In this document: positions 17,433 to 26,176 of the stretch, piece by piece
Layout: every line of letters begins with the position of its first letter
Numbering within the stretch: the stretch's first letter is position 1
Source of the DNA: Nostoc sp. C052
Lineage (GTDB): Bacteria > Cyanobacteriota > Cyanobacteriia > Cyanobacteriales > Nostocaceae
Assembly (NCBI RefSeq): GCF_013393905.1
Contig: NZ_CP040272.1
Span: 1-64,000 of the forward strand
Direction: 5' to 3'
DNA length: 64,000 bases
Position numbers and translations under genes: made by a program
The notes under the pieces: model-generated
The model's database searches: none
What the model was told of the DNA's origin: nothing
What the model saw: only the letters and a program-made list of their open reading frames with translations

Positions 17433-18833
17433 ATGATGAAAACACCAAAGTCCAAATCCCGTTTACATCAACCAAGAACAAATAAAACTTCTGACTTAAG
17501 ACCAATCAACCCAAATGCAGCGGGTATTGATATCGGTTCAGAATTTCACGCTTGTGAGCGTTCCAAAAGAGAGAGCCTCCGAAAGTGTCAGACGTTTTGG
17601 CTGTTACACTGCTGACCTGTATGCTCTAGCTGATTGGTTAGCTCTTTGTGGAGTGAAAACTGTAGCAATGGAATCAACGGGGGTATATTGGATTGCGTTG
17701 TTTCAAATCTTGGAGACAAGGGGCTTTGAAGTTAAACTTGTCAACGCCCATCACGTTAAAACATTGCCTGGACGTAAAACTGATATTTTAGACTGTCAAT
17801 GGTTGCAACAATTACATAGTTACGGATTGTTGTCTGGTTCTTTTCGCCCAGAAGACCAAATTTGTGTATTACGGAGTTATATCCGCCACCGAGATAGTCT
17901 CATCAAAAGTGCTTGTGTTCACATTCAACGGATGCAAAAAGCTTTAACCCAGATGAACGTGCAACTGCATAAAGTTGTTAGCGATATCACTGGTACTACT
18001 GGTATGGCAATTATTCGAGCTATTGTTGAAGGAGAAAGAAATCCACAAATTTTGGCAGCTAAAAAGCATCACCGCGCTAAACGCTCAGAAGCAGAAATTG
18101 CCGCCGCCCTGAATGGTGATTATCGCAGTGAGCATGTCTTTGTACTCCAACAAGAACTACAACTTTACGATGTTTATCAAACTCAGATAGCGGACTGCGA
18201 CCGCCAAATACAGGAGTGCTTGGCTCAATTTAATGACAAAGTTAATCTTGATGAATCTCCGCTTCCGCAACCAAAACATCCTCGCAATAAACCTCAAGGC
18301 AATGAACCCGATGCGTGATTTACGTACCCATCTTTACCGAATTAGTGGCGTAGATTTCACTGCCATTGATGGTCTTGGTATCCTTACCGTACAAACCATT
18401 ATTTCTGAGGTTGGTTTAGATCCTAGCCGATTCCCAACTGTTAAACATTTTACTTCTTGGCTTGGTCTTTGCCCTTGCAATCGCATCACTGGTGGTAAAG
18501 TTAAAAGTTCTCGAACTCGCTTGGTAGTTAACCCTGCTACCAATGCTTTCCGAATGGCTGCACAAACAGCTGGCAAGAGCAATTCTGCATGATTGTGCTT
18601 TTTATCGTCGCTTACGTTCTCGCCTGGGTACACCTAAAGCTATCACTGCTACTGCTCATAAGTTGGCACGAATTTTCTACCGACTTTGGACAACAGGAGG
18701 TAACTATCAAGATATTGGCATGGATTATTATGAGCAACGTTACCAAGAACGAGTCATCAATAACCTCCAGAAAAAGGCTCTAGCTTTAGGTTTTGAGCTT
18801 ACTCCTCAGCCCCAAGCAAATACTGTTTCTTAG
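17433..18833 (+). pseudogene. Frameshifted IS110-family transposase
   Basis: Three frame changes split a transposase of about 460 codons. Part 1 has AAGIDIGSEFHA; an extra T near 17553 shifts the frame to VSVPKERASESVRRFGCY. Part 2 carries the RuvC-like DEDD residues (MESTGVYW, GRKTDILDCQWL). It ends at a TGA near 18318, where the next frame continues as RDLRTHLYRISGVDFTAIDG. Part 3 (Tnp_20 domain with FTSWLGLCP) shifts again near 18575-18590 into FYRRLRSRLGTPKAI. It is almost certainly inactive. The first ATG considered is 17433. Neighbours are other mobile-element scraps. Confidence 0.88.
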
Positions 18834-18910
18834 GAGAGGGATATGGGCGATCGCAATTCTGTGTCCAGACCAACTGTTACAGTTATAAAAGAGTATGTAG
18901 ACAAATAACT

Positions 18911-19066
18911 ATGAGCAACTCACCTTCAACAGAATCCCAACCTAGCTACGTAAAACTCGCTATGCGAAACATGGTGCGGAAGGGTGGAACTTCCCTAAAG
19001 CATTTTGCACTGACTGCCGTAGGGCTTTTAGCTCTCCTTGTTGGTCTTGCTTATCTTACTCACTAA
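18911..19066 (+). CDS. Small DUF3285-type membrane protein
   Basis: A 51-residue protein starting MSNSPSTESQPSYVKLAM with one C-terminal transmembrane helix (LTAVGLLALLVGLAYLTH). Sequence and size fit the cyanobacterial DUF3285 family, of unknown function. It sits 33 bp upstream of ybeY on the same strand, an arrangement I expect to be conserved in cyanobacteria. It begins shortly after the end of the IS110 relic, whose insertion may have changed its promoter. Confidence 0.8.
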   Translation: MSNSPSTESQPSYVKLAMRNMVRKGGTSLKHFALTAVGLLALLVGLAYLTH

Positions 19067-19099
19067 CAACAAACCGTAAACCTCAGACAAGGAGGCTAT

Positions 19100-19633
19100 A
19101 TGCCCCTGAGAGTTGAATTATATGTAGAAGAGTATTTTTATGAGTTGTCCCCGACAACATCTGTAAAGATTGAGGACACTCATGCCCGAATTACTCCTGA
19201 AACTTGGGAAAACTGGTTTAATCACTGGTTAGAAATACTTCACCCTCAAATCCCACCAGCGCCAAGTTATGAAATCGGGTTGCGTTTGACAGATGACTCG
19301 CAAATTCAAGAACTAAATGCCCAGTATCGTCAGCAAAATAAACCGACAGACGTTTTAGCATTTGCTGCTTTGGAGGTGGATTTTCCTCAAAGCAAAGAAA
19401 TGCTTGCCTCTGTACCATTATATTTAGGTGACATTATCGTATCTGTAGATACAGCACAACGACAAGCCCAACAACAGGAACATAGCTTACCAACTGAGCT
19501 AGCCTGGTTAGCTGCTCATGGTTTATTACACTTATTAGGCTGGGATCATCCTGATGAAGAAAGTTTGGAGCGAATGTTAGAACAGCAAGTAAAATTGCTG
19601 AAGGGAATAGGTATTGCTATTGACATAGAATAG
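19100..19633 (+). CDS. ybeY: Endoribonuclease YbeY (rRNA maturation)
   Basis: A zinc-dependent single-strand endoribonuclease acting in 16S rRNA 3' maturation and ribosome quality control. The 177-residue protein has the catalytic HGLLHLLGWDH motif (HxxxHxxxxxH) and the upstream NAQYRQQNKPTDVLAF segment. A strong AGGAGG-like site (19089-19095) directly precedes the ATG at 19100. It is followed by dgkA, the common ybeY-dgkA neighbourhood. Confidence 0.96.
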   Translation: MPLRVELYVEEYFYELSPTTSVKIEDTHARITPETWENWFNHWLEILHPQIPPAPSYEIGLRLTDDSQIQELNAQYRQQNKPTDVLAFAALEVDFPQSKEMLASVPLYLGDIIVSVDTAQRQAQQQEHSLPTELAWLAAHGLLHLLGWDHPDEESLERMLEQQVKLLKGIGIAIDIE

Positions 19634-19785
19634 CAGTAATTATGTATCCCTTAATGTTAATTTGGGGTAATACTTTTATAATACTTTTGTGCAAAATTGC
19701 TTAAAGATTGCCTCAAAGTTAATTTCGCCATTAAGATCGGCGAATATTCCCACTGTAGCAACTCTGTTCTTGTGTTTTTAAGTCT

Positions 19786-20241
19786 ATGTCCCAAAAAATT
19801 TCTTCATCACCAACGCCCACCTCGTTACAAACACTGGTGTCTAACGAACGGGAATTTTCCTGGAAAGTAGCCTCTAATTTATTTGTTAGTTTTAAATATG
19901 CCTGGGCTGGAATCAGCTATAGTTTTCAGACTCAACGTAATTTTCGCATCCACATCAGCGTTTGTGCAATGGCGATCGCATTAAGCGTATTTTTGCATCT
20001 GCAAGCGGTAGAAATAGCGGTAATTGGGATAACTAGTGGTCTAGTTTTGGCATTAGAGTTACTAAATACAGCGATCGAGTCCGTTGTGGACTTAACCGTT
20101 AAGCAGACATACCATGATTTGGCAAAAATCGCTAAAGATTGTGCTGCTGGTGCAGTGCTTGTCTCTGCTTTGGTAGCGATGCTAGTAGCTAGCATCCTAT
20201 TACTCCCACCTCTCGTAAAGTTAATTATATCGGCTTTGTAG
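19786..20241 (+). CDS. dgkA: Diacylglycerol/undecaprenol kinase family protein
   Basis: A small integral membrane kinase of the DgkA family, which phosphorylates diacylglycerol or undecaprenol. The 151-residue protein has a soluble N terminus of about 35 residues, then three membrane helices. The family motif LALELLNTAIESVVDL carries the catalytic Glu/Asn residues, and the segment after it is HDLAKIAKDCAAGAVL. Its position after ybeY suggests a shared transcription unit. Confidence 0.94.
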   Translation: MSQKISSSPTPTSLQTLVSNEREFSWKVASNLFVSFKYAWAGISYSFQTQRNFRIHISVCAMAIALSVFLHLQAVEIAVIGITSGLVLALELLNTAIESVVDLTVKQTYHDLAKIAKDCAAGAVLVSALVAMLVASILLLPPLVKLIISAL

Positions 20242-20614
20242 ACGTGATTTGCATAGGTGTCGCCCAACCCAGGCATCGCCAAATTACTCAGTCAGAGGAT
20301 TGCACTCTGTCTACCCTCCTTTGGAGAACATATTGAAAATTTAAATGTTGCGATGTCTACAACGGGCTATGACGCTCGTTCGCTCTTAGCGTCTCCCTTT
20401 GGGAGAAGACTCGCTAACGCTTCGCTATCGGCGTCGCGCCAAGCATCCTGACTAAAGGTTTACTTGGTAATCTTTATAAAGTGGCCATAGAGTAGCCGCT
20501 TAATGCCTACGCGTCCAGATCAGCGTTATTTTTATACCTAGCCAACAAATAGTATGAGATACTTGTCTATGCTTTTTGCAACTGATAAGTGCTAAAAACC
20601 AGGAGTGATGAGCT
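20242..20614. other. Intergenic region with a dispersed GC-rich repeat
   Basis: No gene is credible here. The stretch 20350-20450 holds a common cyanobacterial repeat with inverted halves (AGCGTCTCCCTTTGGGAGA, then GACTCGCTAACGC and GGCGTCGCGCC). An open frame of 64 codons across it is repeat-derived. The last 30 bp contain the ribosome-binding site of the following amidotransferase gene. Confidence 0.6.
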
Positions 20615-21202
20615 TTGATTATAGTTATCGACAATTACGACAGTTTTACATATAACTTAGTGCAGTACTTGGGAGAATTGGCAGCAGAATTCCCAGTGGC
20701 AGATGATATTAAAGTTTTTCGTAACGACAAAATATCCATAGATGAGATTCGGGCATTAAAACCGCAAGCCATAGTTATTTCTCCTGGGCCCGGTCGCCCA
20801 GAAGATGCTGGCATTTCTTTAGAATTGATTGAACAGCTAGGACAAGAGTTACCTATTTTGGGTGTTTGTTTGGGACATCAAAGTATTGGTCAAGTGTTCG
20901 GTGGTAAAATAATTCCGGCTCCAGAGTTGATGCATGGCAAAACCTCTCAGGTGTCTCACACTGGGGTGGGGGTTTTCCGGGGATTAGAAAATCCTCTAAC
21001 TGCCACCAGGTATCATAGTTTGGTAATCGAACGTGAGACTTGCCCAGATGTGTTAGAAATCACCGCTTGGGTTGAAGATAACACCATTATGGGAGTGCGA
21101 CACCGGAACTATCCTCACATTCAGGGCGTCCAGTTTCACCCAGAGAGTGTCCTGACATCTTCAGGAAAACAGTTATTGCGAAATTTTCTGGAACAGTTAT
21201 AG
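20615..21202 (+). CDS. trpG: Anthranilate/aminodeoxychorismate synthase glutamine amidotransferase
   Basis: A class I glutamine amidotransferase supplying ammonia to anthranilate synthase (tryptophan) or aminodeoxychorismate synthase (folate); cyanobacterial TrpG/PabA may serve both. The nucleophile lies in GVCLGHQSIG, and the His-Glu pair in GVQFHPES. The start is a TTG at 20615, supported by MIIVIDNYDSFTYN at the very N terminus and an AGGAG at 20601-20605. An ATG at 20608 is out of frame. Confidence 0.93.
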   Translation: MIIVIDNYDSFTYNLVQYLGELAAEFPVADDIKVFRNDKISIDEIRALKPQAIVISPGPGRPEDAGISLELIEQLGQELPILGVCLGHQSIGQVFGGKIIPAPELMHGKTSQVSHTGVGVFRGLENPLTATRYHSLVIERETCPDVLEITAWVEDNTIMGVRHRNYPHIQGVQFHPESVLTSSGKQLLRNFLEQL

Positions 21203-21217
21203 TCAAGAGCATAATTA

Positions 21218-21985
21218 ATGAAACGACGACAGTTGATGGGCTATGCTGGGGCGGGGTTGGTAACAGCTTTGCTTACTACCTTGGGTTCTGAATCTCAAGC
21301 TGACGCACAATCTAGCGGTTTATCAGTCCAGTGGTTGGGTCATACTTGTTTTCTTTTTACTGGTGGTGGTGCGAAAATTCTCGTCAATCCATTTCGGACA
21401 GTCGGCTGTACTGCTAAGTATCGTCCACCAAAAGTTGCAGCAGATTTGGTACTGATTAGCAGTCAACTGCTGGATGAAGGGGCTGTGGACATACTACCGG
21501 GAAACGCAAAACTCATCTACGAACCAGGAGTTTACGAGTTTAAAGGCATTAAATTCCAAGGAATTGCCATAGACCACGATCGCAAAGGTGGTAAGCAGTT
21601 TGGCTCAAATACCGCTTGGAGTTGGAAGCAAGGCGGAATTAATATCGTACATTTAGGCGGAGCCGCTGCACCCATTTCTATTGAGCAAAAAATACTTATG
21701 GGGCGTCCCGATGTAGCATTTATTCCAGTGGGAGGCAGTGCAAAAGCCTACAATGCTGAAGAAGCAAAGCAGGCTGTGCAAGTATTAAATCCCAAGTTGG
21801 TGATTCCGACTCATTACCGGACACAAGCTGCTGATGCTGCTAAGTGCGATATTTCGCCACTGGATAATTTTCTCACCTTGATGCAAGGTACGCCAGTGCG
21901 GCGTAGCAATGGAGATAGTATTTCCATTAGCCCTGGTAAATTGCCGGAAAAGGGAGAAATTCAGGTTTTAAGTTACAAATTTTAA
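21218..21985 (+). CDS. Exported MBL-fold (UlaG-like) metal-dependent hydrolase
   Basis: A 255-residue metallo-beta-lactamase superfamily protein of the L-ascorbate lactonase-like branch. The N terminus MKRRQLMGYAGAGLVTALL looks like a twin-arginine or Sec signal, ending around QADAQS (residue 32). The WLGHTCF and VIPTHYRT segments carry likely metal-site His residues, and IDHDRKGG is in the middle. It starts 15 bp after trpG, so it may be co-transcribed. Substrate unknown. Confidence 0.82.
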   Translation: MKRRQLMGYAGAGLVTALLTTLGSESQADAQSSGLSVQWLGHTCFLFTGGGAKILVNPFRTVGCTAKYRPPKVAADLVLISSQLLDEGAVDILPGNAKLIYEPGVYEFKGIKFQGIAIDHDRKGGKQFGSNTAWSWKQGGINIVHLGGAAAPISIEQKILMGRPDVAFIPVGGSAKAYNAEEAKQAVQVLNPKLVIPTHYRTQAADAAKCDISPLDNFLTLMQGTPVRRSNGDSISISPGKLPEKGEIQVLSYKF

Positions 21986-21994
21986 GAAGAGTAG

Positions 21995-22137
21995 AGACGC
22001 GAAATTGTACTTCGTCCCGCTACGCTAACGCGTCTCTACATTAGACATCTCCATAAATTAAATATGCGTTATCCAGAACCCTTGTAGAGACGTACCAGTG
22101 CTACGTCAAAACAATTCTTTTTCGGAGATGTCTATTT
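21995..22137. repeat. Dispersed repeats (GTAGAGACG / CGTCTCTAC)
   Basis: AGTAGAGACGCG pairs with CGCGTCTCTAC within 22001-22040; a second GTAGAGACGTA lies at 22085-22095. The ending TTTTCGGAGATGTCTATT (about 22119-22136) recurs at 53176-53193, and its complement TAGACATCTCC lies at 22044-22054, so the unit is bracketed by an inverted repeat. Confidence 0.65.
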
Positions 22138-22141
22138 AGTT

Positions 22142-23383
22142 TTAGAACGTATACCACTGTGGGCCAAGCTTATCTGCGTCGCTGATGGGAGTCTCAACTG
22201 CTGTTGTCTCATTAATAGTCCAAATGTTGTCTGTACCTGCTGTCTGATCGCGCCAGTAGATATCGGTCTTACCATCGCCGTTGAAGTCACCAAGAGATGG
22301 GGTCAAGGCTGCGTTATTAGTAGGTAGGAAAGCTTGAGTTGCAACTGTTGTGCCATCCATCAACCAAGCGGTGTTCTCACCAGTGGTTCCATTGTGCCAG
22401 AAAATATCGGTCTTACCATCACCGTTGAAATCACCAATTTTGGAAGTCCAGGCTGAGTCAAGTGTCCCTAGAGCGCCTTCTGTGACTAAGATGCCTCTCA
22501 TTGTCCAAATCTTGTTCTCACCTGTTTGAGTGTTTCTCCACAGCAGGTCAGTGCTTAAATCGCCGTTGAAATCGCCAACGCTAAAAGTCCAGGCTGCATC
22601 TTGAGATTGCAGGGCAAATTCAGTTTTTTGTGTACCATCCATAAACCAAGCGCTGTTATCGCCGGTTGTTGGATTGCGCCAGAAGATATCACTCTTACCA
22701 TTGCCATCGAAATCAACAATGGTAGGAGTTAGTGCTGGGTCTGTTTTATCTAAAACAGTTGCACTCAGAACAGTGGTGCCATCCATCTCCCAAATGGCGT
22801 TCTCACCAGTTGTAGCATTATGCCAGAAGATATCGGTTTTGCGATCGCCATTGAAATCCCCAATCTGAGGAGTCCAGGCTGGGTCAACGGCAGTTAGAGA
22901 AGCCGCAGTCGCAACTTTGGTTCCATCCATCAACACAATACTATTCTCGCCGGTTGTCTTATTGCGTAATAAGAAATCGGTTTTACCATCATTGTTGAAA
23001 TCGGCAATTTTGTAATCATAGGCCGATAAGTCGAATTTACCTAAAGAACCCTGTTCAACAACTTTTGTCCCATCCATCAACCGAATAATAATCTCACCGG
23101 TTGTAGAATCGACCCAAACTTTGTCTGTTTTACCATCACCATTAAAGTCAGGAGTAATCGCTGCACTAGTTAGGTAAGGATTAGGATTAGGATTTGCTGA
23201 GTTGGTGACAGACTGATTCACCACTCCAGTTTGTAGTTCTTGTGAGGAACTCTTACTCCAAGTTCCCAAAGTAGAAAGTGAATCATCAAGAGAAGTCGTT
23301 AAAGTATTTGATTTTTGAAAAGAGGCTAATCCTAATGCAGATGTATTCAAAGATGAGGGTGAGTAATTTTGATTTTCAGGCAT
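22142..23383 (-). CDS. VCBS/FG-GAP repeat protein
   Basis: A 413-residue protein made of about seven repeats of roughly 44 residues with consensus GDFNGDGKTDIFWHN, then TTGENxxWxMDGT (about 80-400). Asp-rich DxNxDGxxD loops should bind calcium, and the fold is probably a beta-propeller. There is no classical signal peptide; the Ser/Thr/Asn-rich N terminus (1-75) is low complexity. Such proteins in cyanobacteria are often secreted or cell-surface; the ligand is unknown. The gene stands alone. Confidence 0.87.
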   Translation of the reverse strand: MPENQNYSPSSLNTSALGLASFQKSNTLTTSLDDSLSTLGTWSKSSSQELQTGVVNQSVTNSANPNPNPYLTSAAITPDFNGDGKTDKVWVDSTTGEIIIRLMDGTKVVEQGSLGKFDLSAYDYKIADFNNDGKTDFLLRNKTTGENSIVLMDGTKVATAASLTAVDPAWTPQIGDFNGDRKTDIFWHNATTGENAIWEMDGTTVLSATVLDKTDPALTPTIVDFDGNGKSDIFWRNPTTGDNSAWFMDGTQKTEFALQSQDAAWTFSVGDFNGDLSTDLLWRNTQTGENKIWTMRGILVTEGALGTLDSAWTSKIGDFNGDGKTDIFWHNGTTGENTAWLMDGTTVATQAFLPTNNAALTPSLGDFNGDGKTDIYWRDQTAGTDNIWTINETTAVETPISDADKLGPQWYTF

Positions 23384-23938
23384 GGTTTATTTTTATCGTT
23401 GGTTGTCATATTTTTGTAACTTTTTTTGGCAATCTCTTTCTGTAATGAAATAACATTTGCCGGGGCTTTAAGATTTCTTTATAACTATTTTTTATTTATT
23501 AATGTCATTCTTTGAAGATAAATATCTGTTTGTTTTAAATGATTGCTAGGAAAATTTCAAGTCCTATATAAGCAATCACAAGATATTTTTTTGTATTTTA
23601 TATATATGATGATTTGTAGACAAAATTTATTTATTTCATCTATTTTCTTTGACATTTAAATGTTGCATCATAAATCTGTATCTTTAGAGGATGTTTTAAA
23701 AATATTGGGTGAATAGAATGATGCCTCCGGCACGCCAAGGGCGAACGCTACTACACAAACATAGACGCTTTGCGGCTTCCCGCAGGCTAGTCCACCTCCG
23801 TGGACTAATACAAATTAATCTACGGAGGTGGGTAAAGTCTCGTTTATCTGAGACTTACAGTCGCCCAATGAGTAATAGGCGGAGTATCTCCGCTCCGCTC
23901 CTAAATTCTGAATTATTCTTCATTTTTTTGGCAATTTC
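23384..23938. other. Intergenic region: AT-rich promoter side plus dispersed repeat
   Basis: 23384-23700 is very AT-rich with no gene and should hold the promoter of the VCBS-repeat gene. 23720-23890 carries a dispersed repeat cluster: CGGCTTCCCGCAGG, the hairpin AGTCCACCTCCGTGGACT, and CTACGGAGGTGGGT. It is related to the elements at 26053-26168 and 43858-43970. A reading frame across it is repeat-derived. Confidence 0.6.
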
Positions 23939-24406
23939 TCAAGTATTGGCTGCATTTTCAGTATTTTTTATCTTGTGAGCAAGTTTAGATAAAAAATAAC
24001 CTTGTCCACCAGCTAGACTTAAATCTGAGCCATCCAGTTTAACCCAATAAAAATCAAAAGCTATAGGGTTTTTACTAGTACTTGAATGTATTTCCCAATG
24101 CTGCCAAGTAGATGGTGTAGACTGAGTTAATTCGAGGTGGTAAACATAACGTTCTTGAATCTCATCACGATCAGGAGCCATGTTGTATTGATAAATACCC
24201 AATAACTCAAGAACACGAACTCCCTTAACACCAGATTCTTCATAAATTTCTCGCAGCACAGCTTCAGATGGCTCTTCATTGTCTTCAACTGTACCAGCAG
24301 GTACTTGCACACCAGCTTCAGGAAAATCAGTATGTGTAAACACCATTAATTGATCGTTTTTGGTAATATAAGCGATCGCTTTTTTTGTTGTAGGTTGAGT
24401 AGACAT
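23939..24406 (-). CDS. NUDIX hydrolase
   Basis: A 155-residue NUDIX-family pyrophosphohydrolase. The NUDIX box is complete: GTVEDNEEPSEAVLRE, then IYEESGV. It is preceded by VFTHTDFPEAGVQVPAG. The long C-terminal part after the box is less typical. Start ATG at 24406. The substrate cannot be inferred. The window's other NUDIX protein (16429-16860) is a distant relative. Confidence 0.88.
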   Translation of the reverse strand: MSTQPTTKKAIAYITKNDQLMVFTHTDFPEAGVQVPAGTVEDNEEPSEAVLREIYEESGVKGVRVLELLGIYQYNMAPDRDEIQERYVYHLELTQSTPSTWQHWEIHSSTSKNPIAFDFYWVKLDGSDLSLAGGQGYFLSKLAHKIKNTENAANT

Positions 24407-24706
24407 ATTTTTATCATGTGTGTTGTTAGATTCATGAAATACCAGAAATAAAATAAACGTTGAAAAATTATTTCATTTCAGGAATATCCTAAATCATTCG
24501 ATAACAACAAGATCCCCGACTTCTTAAAGAAGTCGGGGATCTGAGTCTTTCGAGATAATTGATTATTCTCTAATGATTTTTGGCTAGAGTGGAAACAAAT
24601 ATTGGTTAGAATAACTGAGATTAGTAACTATTAAGAGGCCTGAACTGTGCATCTACTAGTTGCTAAAAGTGTAAAATAATACAATTTATTCATAAAAACA
24701 TCAACT
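24407..24706. other. Divergent intergenic region with a palindromic hairpin
   Basis: Separates the NUDIX gene (-) and aminopeptidase gene (+). It contains the 33-bp palindrome at 24510-24542 and AT-rich sequence. No gene is seen. Confidence 0.55.
24510..24542. repeat. Palindromic hairpin repeat, copy 1
   Basis: AGATCCCCGACTTCTT and AAGAAGTCGGGGATCT form a near-perfect long hairpin. Related copies lie at 54102-54134 and 63411-63443, each in a gap between genes. With a short A/T tract it might stop transcription, but the three-fold recurrence marks it as a dispersed repeat. Confidence 0.85.
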
Positions 24707-26017
24707 ATGCAAGCAGAATATCGGCAGCGTCGCGAGCAGTTAATGGCAAAAATTGGTGATGGTACAGCCATTTTTCGCAGTGCGCCTATGGCAGTAATGC
24801 ACAACGATGTAGAGTATGTTTATCGCCAAGACAGTGATTTTTTCTACTTGACAGGTTTTAATGAACCACAGGCAGTAGCAGTTTTAGCGCCGCATCATTC
24901 AGAACATCGGTTTGTGCTTTTTGTCCAAGCAAAGGATCGCGAAAAGGAAGTATGGACTGGCTATCTTTGTGGGGTAGATGCAGCGAAGGAAATTTATGGT
25001 GCTGATGAAGCGTACCCCATTAGTGAATTAGATGAAAAGCTACCGCAGTATTTAGAAAAAGCTAGCCGGATTTACTATCATTTAGGACGCGATCGCAATT
25101 TTAATGACCAAATCATCAGACATTACCAAAGTTTATTGCGGACTTATCCGAAGCGCGGTACTGGGCCAATCGCTATTGAAGATACTGGCCCAGTCCTCAA
25201 TAGTATGAGATTGATCAAAAGCGAAGCTGAAGTGGAATTGATGCGTCAAGCAGCAGCGATCGCTACAGAAGCACACAATTACGCCCAAGAAATCGCCGCA
25301 CCTGGACGTTATGAATATGAAATACAGGCGGAGATGGAACGCATCTTTCGAGTCCGGGGTGGCTTAGGGCCAGCTTATCCTTCCATTGTGGCTTCTGGTG
25401 TGAATGCTTGCGTACTACATTACATTGAGAATAATCGTCAAATGCAGGATGGAGAATTACTGCTAATTGATGCCGGTTGTGCTTACGATTATTACAACTC
25501 TGACATTACCCGAACATTTCCCGTGGGTGGTAAATTTACGCCAGAACAAAAGACGCTGTATGAGATTGTTTTGGAGGCGCAAAAACAAGCGATCGCTCAA
25601 ATTAAACCAGGTAATCCCTTCAAATTAGTTCACGATACAGCAGTTCGCGTCCTCACGGAAGGTTTAGTTGAACTTGGCATTCTCAAAGGCGAAATTGATA
25701 AGTTAATTGAAGAAGAGAAATATAAGCCATATTATATGCACCGTACCAGTCATTGGTTAGGTTTGGATGTCCATGATGTAGGGGTTTACCAGCATGGTGA
25801 AGACAAACCGCAGATTTTGCAACCAGGTCAAATTTTGACGGTAGAACCGGGAATTTATATTGTGCCAGATACCAAACTAGCAGAAGACCAACCAGAGACC
25901 GATCCTCGATGGGTTGGTATTGGCATTCGGATTGAGGATGATGTGTTAGTTACATCTGATGGATATGAGGTATTAACTGCGGGGGTTCCTAAAGCAGTAG
26001 ATGAGATAGAAAGATGA
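24707..26017 (+). CDS. pepP: Xaa-Pro aminopeptidase (aminopeptidase P, M24B)
   Basis: Removes N-terminal residues before proline. The 436-residue protein has the AMP_N domain (about 1-135; HNDVEYVYRQDSDFFYLTGF) and the pita-bread M24 domain. Metal ligands are seen in LLIDAGCAYDYYNSDITRTF (two Asp), RTSHWLGLDVHDVG (His), TVEPGIYI (Glu) and GIRIEDDVLV (Glu). Length is typical. A second, diverged M24B gene lies at 60526-61908. Confidence 0.95.
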   Translation: MQAEYRQRREQLMAKIGDGTAIFRSAPMAVMHNDVEYVYRQDSDFFYLTGFNEPQAVAVLAPHHSEHRFVLFVQAKDREKEVWTGYLCGVDAAKEIYGADEAYPISELDEKLPQYLEKASRIYYHLGRDRNFNDQIIRHYQSLLRTYPKRGTGPIAIEDTGPVLNSMRLIKSEAEVELMRQAAAIATEAHNYAQEIAAPGRYEYEIQAEMERIFRVRGGLGPAYPSIVASGVNACVLHYIENNRQMQDGELLLIDAGCAYDYYNSDITRTFPVGGKFTPEQKTLYEIVLEAQKQAIAQIKPGNPFKLVHDTAVRVLTEGLVELGILKGEIDKLIEEEKYKPYYMHRTSHWLGLDVHDVGVYQHGEDKPQILQPGQILTVEPGIYIVPDTKLAEDQPETDPRWVGIGIRIEDDVLVTSDGYEVLTAGVPKAVDEIER

Positions 26018-26052
26018 AACATTGGGGATGGTACACACCATCCCTAAACCCC

Positions 26053-26168
26053 GGCGATTGAAATCGCGGCTATACAGACAAAACCCACCTACGTGGGTTT
26101 GAAATCTTTGATTTTGTATTAGTCCACGGAGGTGGACTTTGCTTGTGTAGCCGCGATTTCCAATCGCC
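26053..26168. repeat. Inverted-repeat element with long terminal repeats
   Basis: The ends GGCGATTGAAATCGCGGC and GCCGCGATTTCCAATCGCC are inverted repeats of about 20 bp. Inside are two hairpins, ACCCACCTACGTGGGT and AGTCCACGGAGGTGGACT. An inverted copy of the whole unit lies at 43858-43970 and a partial one near 23790-23840. This looks like a non-coding MITE. It fills the gap between two convergent genes. Confidence 0.8.
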
Positions 26169-26176
26169 CAATACTT

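Noticed and set aside
20257..20451. 64-codon open frame after dgkA
   Set aside because: Lies in a GC-rich dispersed repeat and has no family features.
23709..23978. Possible 89-codon gene with a hydrophobic end
   Set aside because: Composed of dispersed-repeat sequence running into the 3' end of the NUDIX gene.
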